From the NCBI GenBank assembly GCA_019116805.1, contig DXAV01000019.1, positions 1 to 64,000 on the forward strand: 64,000 nt of DNA, written 5' to 3'. Under the pieces are notes generated by a model. The model worked only from the letters and a program-made list of their open reading frames with translations. It made no database searches and had not been told where the DNA came from. The position numbers and the translations under genes were made by a program. Positions 51,614 through 61,458 of this stretch are shown piece after piece; positions within the stretch are counted from its first letter, which is position 1; each line of letters opens with the position of its first letter. This DNA comes from Candidatus Bacteroides merdavium (GTDB lineage: Bacteria; Bacteroidota; Bacteroidia; Bacteroidales; Bacteroidaceae).

Positions 51614-53452
51614 TCATTCATTATCAAGCACTTTCATCTGACAATTCTTGCAATCAAATTCCAAACGAAAGCGACGGCCATCCGCACTCACCAAATAGTA
51701 GGGTTCACGATAGGGTGAACGTCCCTTCTGATGGACAGGGCACCACCCCATGCTATAACGCAGACAATGGCGGCAGAACATCAGTACCGCTCCGCCCTTG
51801 AACTGCTTTTCGTAGGCAGGCGCTACGGACTTCACGCCATGATCCAGGTAGAAGCGGCGCGCCTCTTCGTTCATCACGTTGCCCAGATAGGTCAGCGTCG
51901 TTGCAAGATAGGCATGATGCGTCGGCCTCCACACGGCCAGCTCACGGCGGTAATTGATGCGGCGTGCGGCCGTCAGCCGCTCCACCACCTGCCTGCGCCA
52001 CTCCGCCACGACAGACGAAGGAATGAACCATTCCTCCGCCAAAGTGATGCAAGCCGGTTCCATCAGCTCATAGGGTGTACCGCCCAACTTGGCCAATTGT
52101 GTCCGCAAGTTATCGACCTGAGGCGTGCGTGCCCGTTCCTTCACATGAGCAAAGGCCAGCGTCACACGATTGTCGTCTTCGTCGTCCGCCGTCAGCGAGA
52201 AACCAAAACAATTCTCTTCCAACTTCATGCGGATAGCTATCTTACGTTCGGCGGACTTGCGTGCCAATATCCGCTCAAATTCCTGGTCCTGATTGCGGAA
52301 CAGCAGTGTGCGCGGACGAATGCGCGGCACATTACCTGCGGGAAACAGTTTGTTGCCCTCCACGCGATTGATGCGGAATCCTTGCAGACGTCCCTGTTCG
52401 TCGAGGTAGCACACGCCGTCGCCATTGTGGAAAGGCTTCACGCCTGCCACGCTCACCCATCCGCCACGCTGCTCTTTCAACGTGCCCATGGCCTCGCCCA
52501 GCGACTTGGGCGTGTCAAACGAAGTGATGTCTTCGCCCCGCCCCTCCAGGAAGTAATGCGTAAATCCCCGACTAAAACTCTTTTCAGGTTGGGGTTGAAA
52601 ATCGAAACGACACGTACCCGACGAGGCACGAACGTATTCCTTCCTGCGCTTCAGAATAGCGTCCAGACGCTGACGATAGGCAGCCGTCACGTTCTTCACG
52701 TAGGCCACATCCTTCAATCGGCCTTCTATCTTCAACGAAGTAACTCCAGCATCCAGCAATTGCTCCAGCATGTCGAGGCGGTTCATGTCTTTCAGCGAGA
52801 GCAAGTGCTTGTCTTTTGCCACGACTTTCCCGTCGGCATCGACCAACGAGAAAGGAAGGCGGCAGAACTGAGCACACTCCCCGCGGTTGGCACTACGTCC
52901 GAAGCAAGCCTGGCTGGCATAACATTGCCCGCTATAACTTACACACAAAGCTCCGTGTACAAACACTTCGAGCGGCGTGTCGGGACAAGCCTTATGGATG
53001 GTGGCTATTTCGTCCAGCGAAAGTTCGCGGGCCAGCACCACTTGGCGGAAGCCTGCCTCCGTCAGGAAACGTACCTTCTCCGCCGTGCGGTTGTCCATCT
53101 GCGTGCTGGCATGTAGCGGGATAGGAGGCAGGTTCAGACGGGTCAAGCCCATGTCCTGCACAATAAGTGCATCCACACCCCTGCGATACAATTCCCAAAT
53201 CATCTCCTCCGTTTCCTTCAACTCTTCGTCTTTCAGAATCGTATTCACGGTCACGTAGATGCGTACTCCGTAGAGGTGGGCATAGTCAGCCAGACGCCCG
53301 ATATCGTCCATCGAGTTGGTGGCCGTCGCCCTGGCACCGAACTTTGGCGCGCCAATGTACACCGCATCCGCACCATGGTTCACCGCTTCGATGCCACATT
53401 CCAGATTGCGGGCAGGGGCCAACAATTCTATTTTCCTCAGCTCCTTCATCAT
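51614..53452 (-). CDS. U32 peptidase-family protein (RlhA/TrhP-like)
   Basis: 612 residues. The family opening [26 protein letters not shown] (about 8-33) is followed by the conserved Cys-rich block of U32 proteins ([20 protein letters not shown], about 170-200; CAQFCR) and SLKIEGRLK. The length and presence of a large C-terminal domain (about 380-612, with two CxxC-like pairs near the end) resemble RlhA/YdcP more than the shorter TrhP/YegQ. Known relatives hydroxylate cytidine of 23S rRNA or uridine of tRNA with prephenate-derived oxygen chemistry; actual protease activity is unproven for most. It starts by ATGA overlap with the metA stop. Confidence 0.9.
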   Translation of the reverse strand: MMKELRKIELLAPARNLECGIEAVNHGADAVYIGAPKFGARATATNSMDDIGRLADYAHLYGVRIYVTVNTILKDEELKETEEMIWELYRRGVDALIVQDMGLTRLNLPPIPLHASTQMDNRTAEKVRFLTEAGFRQVVLARELSLDEIATIHKACPDTPLEVFVHGALCVSYSGQCYASQACFGRSANRGECAQFCRLPFSLVDADGKVVAKDKHLLSLKDMNRLDMLEQLLDAGVTSLKIEGRLKDVAYVKNVTAAYRQRLDAILKRRKEYVRASSGTCRFDFQPQPEKSFSRGFTHYFLEGRGEDITSFDTPKSLGEAMGTLKEQRGGWVSVAGVKPFHNGDGVCYLDEQGRLQGFRINRVEGNKLFPAGNVPRIRPRTLLFRNQDQEFERILARKSAERKIAIRMKLEENCFGFSLTADDEDDNRVTLAFAHVKERARTPQVDNLRTQLAKLGGTPYELMEPACITLAEEWFIPSSVVAEWRRQVVERLTAARRINYRRELAVWRPTHHAYLATTLTYLGNVMNEEARRFYLDHGVKSVAPAYEKQFKGGAVLMFCRHCLRYSMGWCPVHQKGRSPYREPYYLVSADGRRFRLEFDCKNCQMKVLDNE

Positions 53453-54366
53453 TCAATCTCGTTGATGTTGTAGGGTGTCTCCTGATAGACGAAATAGTTC
53501 AACCAGTTGGTGAAGAGCAAGTTAGCATGGCCTCTCCAGCGCACCAACACCCCTTTATCGGGATCATTATCTATATAGTAATTCTTCGGCATCTCGATAG
53601 GAAGTCCCTTATCCAGGTCGCGTCGATACTCTGTGTCCAATGTAAGAGGCGAATACTCAGAATGACCCGTCACGAAGAACTCACGTCCTCCACGCGCCAT
53701 CACCATATATACGCCCGACTCGTCCGATTCCGAAAGGAGAGTCAAATCCTTCACTTTCAGGATATCCTCGCGACGCACCTCCGTATGTCGGCTATGAGGC
53801 ACATAGAAGACGTCGTCGAAACCTCGGAAAATGGGATGTAAAGGTTGCAGCGTGTGATGTTCGAAGATGCCGAACATTTTCTTCTCCAACGGATATTTCG
53901 GTATGCCATAGTGATGATAGAGGCCAGCCTGCGCCGCCCAACAGATGTAGAGGGTAGAAGTGACGTGCGTACGTGCCCAATCGAAGATTTCCGTGATTTC
54001 ATCCCAATAGCTCACTTCCTCAAAATCCATCTGCTCCACGGGTGCGCCAGTGATAATCATGCCGTCATATTTCTCGTTCCTCATCAGTTCGAAGTCCGTA
54101 TAGAAGGCCTTCATGTGCTCGATAGGGGTATTCTTGGGCGTATGACTCTTTATCTTCATGAAAGAGATTTCCATCTGTAGCGGCGTGTTGGAGAGCAACC
54201 TGACAAGATCGGTTTCCGTCGTTATCTTCAAGGGCATCAGGTTGAGAATGACAATCTTCAATGGACGGATGTCTTGTCGCGTAGCGCGCGAATTATCTAT
54301 AACGAATATATTTTCCCGTTTCAATAGTTCAATAGCGGGAAGTTTGTCAGGCAAATTGAGTGGCAT
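53449..54366 (-). CDS. metA: Homoserine O-acyltransferase (MetA), probably acetyl-specific
   Basis: 305 residues, full length. Catalytic Cys142 (ICWAAQAG), His235 and Glu237 (GHSEYS) are in the family positions. Residue 111 is Glu (GAPVEQMDF); in characterised MetA proteins Glu at this position goes with acetyl-CoA use and Gly with succinyl-CoA, so this is predicted to make O-acetylhomoserine for methionine synthesis. It draws on homoserine from ThrA. The stop overlaps the start of the U32-family gene. Confidence 0.94.
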   Translation of the reverse strand: MPLNLPDKLPAIELLKRENIFVIDNSRATRQDIRPLKIVILNLMPLKITTETDLVRLLSNTPLQMEISFMKIKSHTPKNTPIEHMKAFYTDFELMRNEKYDGMIITGAPVEQMDFEEVSYWDEITEIFDWARTHVTSTLYICWAAQAGLYHHYGIPKYPLEKKMFGIFEHHTLQPLHPIFRGFDDVFYVPHSRHTEVRREDILKVKDLTLLSESDESGVYMVMARGGREFFVTGHSEYSPLTLDTEYRRDLDKGLPIEMPKNYYIDNDPDKGVLVRWRGHANLLFTNWLNYFVYQETPYNINEIE

Positions 54367-54396
54367 GATTGTTCAGTATTTATTGTTTCAGAGGCT

Positions 54397-54404
54397 CAAA
54401 GGTA
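54397..54404 (-). promoter_or_regulatory. -7 box of metA
   Basis: The minus strand reads TACCTTTG, matching TAnnTTTG, 31 bases before the metA ATG. I looked for a SAM-binding leader in this short region and saw none. Confidence 0.5.
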
Positions 54405-54468
54405 GGTAAAAATGAGGGAGTGCGGAAAAAAAATAGTATTTTTTGTTTTTTTAATAAATTTATTTATA

Positions 54469-54476
54469 TACCTTTG
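54469..54476 (+). promoter_or_regulatory. -7 box of the fimbrillin-like operon
   Basis: TACCTTTG matches TAnnTTTG, with TTTG at 54442-54445 (23-base spacer), 31 bases before the ATG at 54507. The surrounding DNA is very AT-rich. Confidence 0.55.
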
Positions 54477-54506
54477 ACGCCAATAGAACCTTAAAAGAAA
54501 GATAGT

Positions 54507-56405
54507 ATGAAACACAAATTCATTTTAGCACAAGCAGCCACCTTGCTATATGGTTGCATTTTACTGACCTCGTCCTGTTCAAAAGAAAACGATACATTCA
54601 ATATCCAACCCGGCAATATACCCATTACATTCGCAGGCATTCTGGAACAGCCACAAACCAAAGTCACTTCCACATCTTTCGAAGCCAACGACCCCATAGG
54701 ATTGTTCGCCACCCTGACCCCAAGCCCTCTCGAGGATAAAAGATACATAGACAACCTGCTCCTGACGTGCAAGGACGGAAGCACCTTTACGCCAGCCAAA
54801 ACGGTCTTCTATCCAGAAGGAAAGGCCACGTTGGACTTCATCTGCTATCACCCTTACCAAAGCGAAGGAGTGACAGAAGGAAACTCCATCCTGCCTGTAA
54901 CTATCCAATCGAACCAAAGCCTCAAAGAGAATTTCTCGAAAAGCGACTTTCTGCTGGCCAAGAAAACAAATGTAGGGAGCAGTGAAAACGCAGTGGAACT
55001 GAACTTCAAGCACAAATTCGCCAAATTGCAATTTTCCCTTCTCCCTGGCGAAGATGAAGACGCGGAAAGTATCTTGGACAACAACCCCCAAATCATTGTT
55101 ACAGGTATCTACTCACAAGCCAACTACAACCTGTCCGACGAAAGCATCACAGACTTGACGCAAGAAACAAGCATCGTCACACATGGCTCATGGAGCAATG
55201 AAGAAGGAAAACTTATCGGAAAAGAAGCCATCATCATCCCCCAAAGTCTGAATTCAGAGAGACAATCCATCATCCTCGAATGGAACGGGAGGATCTATAC
55301 CTGCCAGATGCCCGAACTCACCATGCAAGCCGGCACGCAATGTGAAATCTCCATTACGGCCACCCAAAGCGGGAACACGACCCTCACAGGCATAGCAGGT
55401 ACTGTAAGCGACTGGACTAATATGGAAAGTGAGGCTACGGACAACACCCAAGAGAACATCGCCATACATACCTCATCCCTTTCTTTTCAGACTTCAGACA
55501 TCTATCGGGTTTACTACCAAGGGAAACCCATCTTGGACATCTGCAAAGAATATCTGAAATCATCGGAACTGACCTCCAGAGCAATCGTGGCCTATCCCTT
55601 ATCGGAAGACACTGAGATGCCCGACCTGACAAAAGGCACCATACTACGACTACTCGACACTGCCGAGCCCATCTGCGGCGGAACCTTACAATGGGACATC
55701 GTGGAAAACACGTTCAACTATGAGAAGGGAGACAAAGCCCTCGTCGATAAATTCTATGTAGAAGAGAGCGGCACCTTGAACCTCACCTCCGACAACAATG
55801 CAGTGAGTTGCAACATTGTGGCCCTGACCATACGCGACGTGCGAAGCTCAAAACAACAGACCTATCCCATTGTCAAAATAGGTACCCAATATTGGATGAA
55901 AGAAGATTTGAGAGCTACCTGCTACCGAAACGGTACCCCCTTGACCAACCAAATCAATCAGGGAGAAGGCGCCGGCTATTTCAAACCTGAAGATTTGGAC
56001 ATTTACTTTTACAATGGAGAAGCTGTCCTTGCTGACGAGCTGAGCCCTGAAGGTTGGAGCCTCCCTACAGACCTGGATTGGGAAAGCCTGAAGACCTACA
56101 TCGGCAATGACGTTTCCCTGCTCAAAGGGGGAGAATGGCAAGTCGTTGGTGAAGAAGAAGGAACGCCAGCACCAGTTAACAACCTGACTGGCTTCAGCAT
56201 CCTGGCCAATGGTTCGTGGATGGACGGACTCCACAATAGCTATAAACAAATAAACGGCTATTGGGCCCTCAAGGAAAGCGGAAAAGAAATTGCGGACAAG
56301 ATCATATTCTTTACAGGCAACATCAATGAATTCCACCTCTCCGATCCCATCGCAAAGGAAGGGGATTTCTATAAAGTCCTATCTATCCGTTGCATCAAAA
56401 AATAA
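54507..56405 (+). CDS. Fimbrillin-family lipoprotein with C-terminal FISUMP domain
   Basis: 632 residues. A lipobox (LLTSSC, about 24) begins the mature protein. Residues about 38-320 match fimbrillin A/Mfa-type proteins (IPITFAGILE, YPEGKATLDFICYHPY, LNFKHKFAKLQFSL). Residues about 450-632 carry a FISUMP domain (KIGTQYWMKEDLRATCYRNG, LSPEGWSLPTDLDWESL, SIRCIKK). It is likely a surface lipoprotein or fimbrial tip/anchor rather than a main shaft subunit, because of the extra domain. A paralogue follows 26 bases downstream. The ligand is unknown. Confidence 0.88.
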   Translation: MKHKFILAQAATLLYGCILLTSSCSKENDTFNIQPGNIPITFAGILEQPQTKVTSTSFEANDPIGLFATLTPSPLEDKRYIDNLLLTCKDGSTFTPAKTVFYPEGKATLDFICYHPYQSEGVTEGNSILPVTIQSNQSLKENFSKSDFLLAKKTNVGSSENAVELNFKHKFAKLQFSLLPGEDEDAESILDNNPQIIVTGIYSQANYNLSDESITDLTQETSIVTHGSWSNEEGKLIGKEAIIIPQSLNSERQSIILEWNGRIYTCQMPELTMQAGTQCEISITATQSGNTTLTGIAGTVSDWTNMESEATDNTQENIAIHTSSLSFQTSDIYRVYYQGKPILDICKEYLKSSELTSRAIVAYPLSEDTEMPDLTKGTILRLLDTAEPICGGTLQWDIVENTFNYEKGDKALVDKFYVEESGTLNLTSDNNAVSCNIVALTIRDVRSSKQQTYPIVKIGTQYWMKEDLRATCYRNGTPLTNQINQGEGAGYFKPEDLDIYFYNGEAVLADELSPEGWSLPTDLDWESLKTYIGNDVSLLKGGEWQVVGEEEGTPAPVNNLTGFSILANGSWMDGLHNSYKQINGYWALKESGKEIADKIIFFTGNINEFHLSDPIAKEGDFYKVLSIRCIKK

Positions 56406-56431
56406 TCAACCACAAACACCCTGATTACGTC

Positions 56432-58339
56432 ATGTATCACACTCCCACATCCAAAGGCTGGCAGGCATTAACGCTTGCCGCCTTGCTTGCACTCACACCA
56501 ACCTCATGCGTAAACCACATCAACGAAGAAATCCAAATGGGGACAATCCCCATCACATTCTCGGTGAAAGTAGTACAAAGCAACACTAAAATAACGGACA
56601 ACAACTTCGAAAGCGGAGATGAAGCGGGACTGTTCGCCATGCTCAGTTCCCAAGGGATAGACCAACAACGCTACATCGACAACCTGAGGCTGGTGTGTGA
56701 CGGGAGTACAACCCTAATCCCTGAACGGGAGATATTCTATCCTGAAGGAGAAAGCACACTCGACATATTCAGCTACTACCCCTACCAGAAAAGTGGCATC
56801 GAAGCCGGCAAAAGCAAGCTCTCCGTACACACCCAGACCGACCAAAGCAACCGAAGCCATTTTTCCGCCTCCGACTTCCTGACAGCAGAAGCTCCCCAAA
56901 CAATCAGCAGCCCCGACCCTGTAGAGCTGAACTTTGAACATCGGTTCACCAAAATCAAACTTAAACTGACCCCTACGGAAGGCGAAAGTCTCTCGGACCT
57001 GCTCAAAGCCAACCCTAAAATCATCGCAAGCGGCTTCTATACAGAAGCGAAATACGACTTTCTGACCAAGGCATTCAGCGAACTGGCAACGCCAACAGAT
57101 ATCATCCCCTACGGCGAATGGAAGAAGGATGATGATTGCCTGACGGGTAAAGAATTCATTGTCATTCCACAAGAGAACACCGACGGCAGACAATCGTTCA
57201 CCATGGAGTGGAACGGAAAGATATACACCTGCCCCATGCCTGCGATTGAAATGGAGAGCGACGTGGTGTGCGAGATAGACATCAAAGCCTTCCAATCGAC
57301 CAGCCACACCCTGAGCGGGGCGGTGAGCAGTATCAAGGAATGGGGAAGCGTCCAAAAGGGAGAAAGCACCACAAACGTCAACCTGACGTCAGTAAAAGTA
57401 GCGGCCCTTTCATTCGAGCCGTCGAAAGTGTACAGAGTCTATCACAACAGTACGCCCGTGGCCGAAGTGTGCAAAGAGTATCTGCTATCGAACGAACACG
57501 ACCTGCAAACGAAAGCCCTCGTGGCCTACCCCGTCCGTAATGGAAAGACAGACCAGACACAAGGCATCGTCCTCCAACTCTTGGGGACAAACGCCCCTGT
57601 ACACGGCGGAAGCATCCAATGGGACACAGAAAGGGGGACATTCGACTACACACCCGGCAGCTCACTACCCATCAACGAATTCTACATCGACGAGGAGGAA
57701 CAGATCTGCCTGGCCGAACCTGAACATCCCATTCCTATCAACATCAGCAGCCACACGCTGCGCGATCTGAGGGGAGGCGAGCTACAAACCTATCCCATCG
57801 TGAAAGTAGGCACACAATACTGGATGGGAGAGGATTTGAGAGCCAAACAATACAACCAGGTCGGGCACACGCTGAAGCAAATCACCCAACTTGGAGAAGC
57901 AGGCTACCTGACCTACCGGAATAATTATTTCTACACAGGAGAAGCACTGCTGGAAGACGAAATGGCACCTTACGGATGGCGCATCCCCCAAAAGAACGAC
58001 TGGGAGCAGCTCATTTCCTACATCGGACAAAACGCCTCCCTCGTCAAGAACGGCACGTGGAAGACAATCACATCCGAAGAAACCCTATACCCTGCCACCA
58101 ACGAAACTGGCCTGAACATCCAACCCAACGGATTGTTCATTTTCAATGAAAGCGGAAAGACCCAACACTACAACTGGCAAACCTCCGCCGCCTATTGGAT
58201 AAGCGGAGAAGAGGTGTGCTCGCTGACAGACGAATCCATCCTGCTGATGGGAAACAACAACGAAGTGGGCACAGCAGGCAACCGTCCCATAGGCCAAACC
58301 TGCTATGCAGGCCTGTCCATCCGCTGCATCCAACAATAA
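56432..58339 (+). CDS. Second fimbrillin-FISUMP lipoprotein
   Basis: 635 residues from the ATG at 56432, which gives a lipoprotein signal (LLALTPTSC). The frame is open 14 codons further upstream, overlapping the previous gene. Same layout as its neighbour: fimbrillin-like N-terminal region (IPITFSVKVV, YPEGESTLDIFSYYPY, LNFEHRFTKIKL) and a C-terminal FISUMP domain (KVGTQYWMGEDLRAKQYN, YGWRIPQKNDWEQLISYIG, SIRCIQQ). The pair arose by tandem duplication and has since diverged well beyond strain-level variation. No terminator is evident before the convergent GH3 gene. Confidence 0.88.
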   Translation: MYHTPTSKGWQALTLAALLALTPTSCVNHINEEIQMGTIPITFSVKVVQSNTKITDNNFESGDEAGLFAMLSSQGIDQQRYIDNLRLVCDGSTTLIPEREIFYPEGESTLDIFSYYPYQKSGIEAGKSKLSVHTQTDQSNRSHFSASDFLTAEAPQTISSPDPVELNFEHRFTKIKLKLTPTEGESLSDLLKANPKIIASGFYTEAKYDFLTKAFSELATPTDIIPYGEWKKDDDCLTGKEFIVIPQENTDGRQSFTMEWNGKIYTCPMPAIEMESDVVCEIDIKAFQSTSHTLSGAVSSIKEWGSVQKGESTTNVNLTSVKVAALSFEPSKVYRVYHNSTPVAEVCKEYLLSNEHDLQTKALVAYPVRNGKTDQTQGIVLQLLGTNAPVHGGSIQWDTERGTFDYTPGSSLPINEFYIDEEEQICLAEPEHPIPINISSHTLRDLRGGELQTYPIVKVGTQYWMGEDLRAKQYNQVGHTLKQITQLGEAGYLTYRNNYFYTGEALLEDEMAPYGWRIPQKNDWEQLISYIGQNASLVKNGTWKTITSEETLYPATNETGLNIQPNGLFIFNESGKTQHYNWQTSAAYWISGEEVCSLTDESILLMGNNNEVGTAGNRPIGQTCYAGLSIRCIQQ

Positions 58340-58397
58340 ATCGAGATAAGGGCAAAACACACGCGCCCCATCGTCGGCAGAAGCCTCATCCTCCACC

Positions 58398-61300
58398 TCA
58401 GACCTTTGCACGCAAAGCCCGATAAAGCACCTCCTGAATGCGCTCGCGAACCTTCAACTCCATCAACAGATTATTACATACATCGGGAGAAATACGATTG
58501 CTAAGAAAAACATAAACAAGACCATTGTCGGGGTCAATCCACGCACAAGTACCTGTAAAGCCTGTATGGCCATAGACGGAAGCAGGAGCAGACTCACAGC
58601 ACGGACTGAAGCGCGCATTAGCCTTGCCTGGCTTGTCGAATCCCAATCCCCGACGGCTGATGCGGGAGGTTTGTGTCGTGAAGACACGGCAAGTCTCGGC
58701 ACTCAAATAGCGTTTGCCCTGATAGACGCCACCGTCGAGCAACATCTGGCAAAGGGCCGCCACCTCGGAAGCGTTCGAGAACAGGCCGGCATTGCCCGAC
58801 ACACCTCCCAGAAAAGCAGCCGACTCATCGTGGACAAAGCCTCGCAACGTGGCCTTGCGCAAGAAGGCGTCGGTCGAAGTAGGCACAATGTGGCGGGCGG
58901 GCAGGAAAGCCAAGGGGCGGAAACCAGTATGTGTCAATCCCATCGGCCCATAAAACTCTTTGTCAAGGAACTCATCCATCGAAAGGCCTGTACGGGCTTC
59001 GACCACCTGCTGCAGGAGGATGAAACCCACGCAACTGTAACGGTAACGCTTGTCGCGGAGGCGCGCGTCGGCAATCTTTTGCATCATCTCCTGCTTGAAG
59101 GAGACTTGGAGCCAAAGACTATCGGACACCTGAAGGGTACAACTGTCGGTTCTGAACGGAGAAGTCAGGCCCTCGCGGAAGCGGAAATGGGGATTGCCCC
59201 ACGTATTGCGCCCCAGGCCGGCAGTATGAAGACGGTCGGCATTCGCCTTGAACAAGGTGCCGACGTAGCTTTCCTTGTCAATGGCGTCCTGATAGAACAG
59301 AAGGGTGGAAGGCAAGCCCGACTCGTGCAGCAGCAAATCGCGAACGGTGATGCGTTCCTTGTTCGTCCCCCTCAAGAAAGGAAGGTAGGTCGAGGCGTAG
59401 TCGGTCAGGCTCAGGAGGCCCTGATCGTAGAGCTTCATCACCGCCAGCAGAGTGGCTGTCATCTTGGTGAGCGAAGCCAGGTCGTAGGCATCAGCAGCTT
59501 CTACAGGGACTCTCCCCTTTTTCTCCTGCATGCCGAAAGCCTTGTTGAACATCTCATGCCCGTCCTTCCACACGACAACCTGACAACCAGGGAAGGCCCC
59601 CTTGCGGATGCCTTCCTTCACGATGTCGTCAATCTCGGAAAGGACACCTGCATCCATGCCATGCTCGTCGGGGTTGTAGCGGGGGAGTGTACGCGCCTCG
59701 ATGGTTACGCCCTCGCCTGCGGCAAAGGCCTTGCCGATGCTGGCCGAAAGACGTCCGTCGGCACCTGCCACGCCATAGAGTATGTCCGCCACGCCCTGTT
59801 GCACATCCTCGTCGGAGGTATGGGCCAGGACTACGGCCGACGCCTTCTTGAGGCATCCGCCCATCCACGACTTCACCCGATGGCCCTGGACGAAGAGGAC
59901 ATAGACCACGGGGACGTCTGAGGCAAAGGTTTCAAAGAAGGTGCGATAGGCAGCCAGATTGTCCTCCGTGACACACACCACCACCCGACGGCAGGAAGCG
60001 AGTTTCTTCCGAAAGGCGGCACATTGCGAGGCGTTCATGCCACGCGCCACGTCGAACTGCTGGGGCTCGGCATAGCGGCGCAGGGCCTGCATGAAGGGCA
60101 TCAGTTCCGCATGGCCGCCCACGTTGACTACGGCCACGTCCTTTATCGTAGGGTCCAACGGCAGGGTCTTCTCCCCGTTGCCCAGCACGGTGACGGCCGC
60201 CAGACTCAAACGGCGCACGAGGTCGCGTGCCTGGGGCGTATTGAGCCGCGTGCTGAGTCCCGACAGGCGCACGAAAGGCTTCCGACTCAATCCCAGCGCA
60301 TATTTGTAGGTCAGCACCTTGCGGCATCGGCGCGCAATGTCTTCTTCGGAGAGCTCGCCACGCTTGACGGCACGAAGCACAGCATCGACATCTTCCTTGA
60401 GGCGGCGCGGCACGAGCAGCTGGCCATGGCCCGCCTTCAACGCCTCGAGGCACAGGGAAGCGCTGCCCGAAACACCTTTCATGGCAAGGGCGTCGGTAAA
60501 GACAAGACCCTTGAAGCGAAGTTCATCGACGAGGAGGTCGTGCGTAATCTTGCGCGAGAGGGAGGCAGGCACTCCTTCCCTGCCCTCCAGCGCGGGTACG
60601 GCCAGATGGCCCACCATGATGCCGTTCAGCCCCGCGTCTATCACCTGGCGGAAGGGGTAAAGCTCCACGCTGTCCAGCCTTTCGCGCGAGAAGCGCAACG
60701 TGGGCAGGGCTTTGTGGGAATCGACGTTCGTATCGCCATGGCCGGGGAAATGCTTGGCCACAGAGAGCACGCCTCCGTCTTCGAGGCCGCGGGCATAGGC
60801 CACGACCTTGCGGGCCACGTTCGCGGGGTCTTCGCCGAAGGATCGGGTATTGATGACGGGGTTCGAGGGATTGATGTTGACGTCGGCCACAGGGGCAAAG
60901 TTGACGTGGATACCCATCTCGCGGCACTCGCGGGCCACCTCGCGCCCGTATTCATAAAGCAGGCTGTCGGCGGCAATGCATCCCAGCACCATGTTGCGCG
61001 GAAAGCGGGGCGTCTCCTTCAGGCGCATGGCCAGGCCCCATTCGCCGTCCAAGGTGATCATCAGAGGCACGTCGGCCCACTCCTGCGCCAGGTTGGTCAG
61101 CGCCACCTGATTGGGCACCTCGCCGGCGGAGAACAACAGGCCGCCCACCTTGTAATCCTTCACCACGCGGCGCAGGAGGTCCACGTTCGGCTTGTCCTGC
61201 GTGGGGGCGATGGTGTAGATGAACAGCTGGCCGATGCGCTCGCGCAGGCTCAAGGTCTGCATGACGGAGTCCACCCATTGGCGGCAAGCCGCATCGTCCT

Positions 61301-61445
61301 TCATCGCATGGAGGAAAGAAGCCTCTCCGCGGGGTGTGGAGAAACGGGGCGCAGACACGTTTTGGGCTTCGGACAGAAGACAGCCGGCAAAGAGCAGCAG
61401 CAGGACAGCCAGCAGGGGGATGCGCTTCAAGGGAGTGTTTCTCAT
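58398..61445 (-). CDS. GH3 (NagZ-type) N-terminal domain fused to a serine beta-lactamase-fold domain
   Basis: 1015 residues. After a signal or lipoprotein peptide (LLLLFAGC) comes a GH3 domain (about 50-385) with KHFPGHGDTNVDSHKALP, the NagZ-type catalytic loop, and DALAMKGVS. A Rossmann-like GH3 C-terminal domain spans about 395-590. From about 605 a class C beta-lactamase/DD-peptidase fold follows, with SLTK (S-x2-K) in DLASLTKMTATL, a YSC variant of the Y-x-N motif (YRYSCVGFILL) and YGHTGFTGT in place of KTG. The enzyme is probably periplasmic, trimming peptidoglycan-derived amino-sugar material; the second domain may cleave the attached peptide. Substrates are inferred. Confidence 0.92.
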   Translation of the reverse strand: MRNTPLKRIPLLAVLLLLFAGCLLSEAQNVSAPRFSTPRGEASFLHAMKDDAACRQWVDSVMQTLSLRERIGQLFIYTIAPTQDKPNVDLLRRVVKDYKVGGLLFSAGEVPNQVALTNLAQEWADVPLMITLDGEWGLAMRLKETPRFPRNMVLGCIAADSLLYEYGREVARECREMGIHVNFAPVADVNINPSNPVINTRSFGEDPANVARKVVAYARGLEDGGVLSVAKHFPGHGDTNVDSHKALPTLRFSRERLDSVELYPFRQVIDAGLNGIMVGHLAVPALEGREGVPASLSRKITHDLLVDELRFKGLVFTDALAMKGVSGSASLCLEALKAGHGQLLVPRRLKEDVDAVLRAVKRGELSEEDIARRCRKVLTYKYALGLSRKPFVRLSGLSTRLNTPQARDLVRRLSLAAVTVLGNGEKTLPLDPTIKDVAVVNVGGHAELMPFMQALRRYAEPQQFDVARGMNASQCAAFRKKLASCRRVVVCVTEDNLAAYRTFFETFASDVPVVYVLFVQGHRVKSWMGGCLKKASAVVLAHTSDEDVQQGVADILYGVAGADGRLSASIGKAFAAGEGVTIEARTLPRYNPDEHGMDAGVLSEIDDIVKEGIRKGAFPGCQVVVWKDGHEMFNKAFGMQEKKGRVPVEAADAYDLASLTKMTATLLAVMKLYDQGLLSLTDYASTYLPFLRGTNKERITVRDLLLHESGLPSTLLFYQDAIDKESYVGTLFKANADRLHTAGLGRNTWGNPHFRFREGLTSPFRTDSCTLQVSDSLWLQVSFKQEMMQKIADARLRDKRYRYSCVGFILLQQVVEARTGLSMDEFLDKEFYGPMGLTHTGFRPLAFLPARHIVPTSTDAFLRKATLRGFVHDESAAFLGGVSGNAGLFSNASEVAALCQMLLDGGVYQGKRYLSAETCRVFTTQTSRISRRGLGFDKPGKANARFSPCCESAPASVYGHTGFTGTCAWIDPDNGLVYVFLSNRISPDVCNNLLMELKVRERIQEVLYRALRAKV

Positions 61446-61458
61446 AGCAGCAAGAAAG

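Noticed and set aside
53167-53841. 224-codon plus-strand frame across the U32/metA boundary
   Set aside because: Antisense shadow of two well-supported genes joined by an ATGA overlap.
54367-54506. SAM riboswitch upstream of metA
   Set aside because: The region is short, AT-rich and shows only promoter elements; no conserved riboswitch core or long leader.
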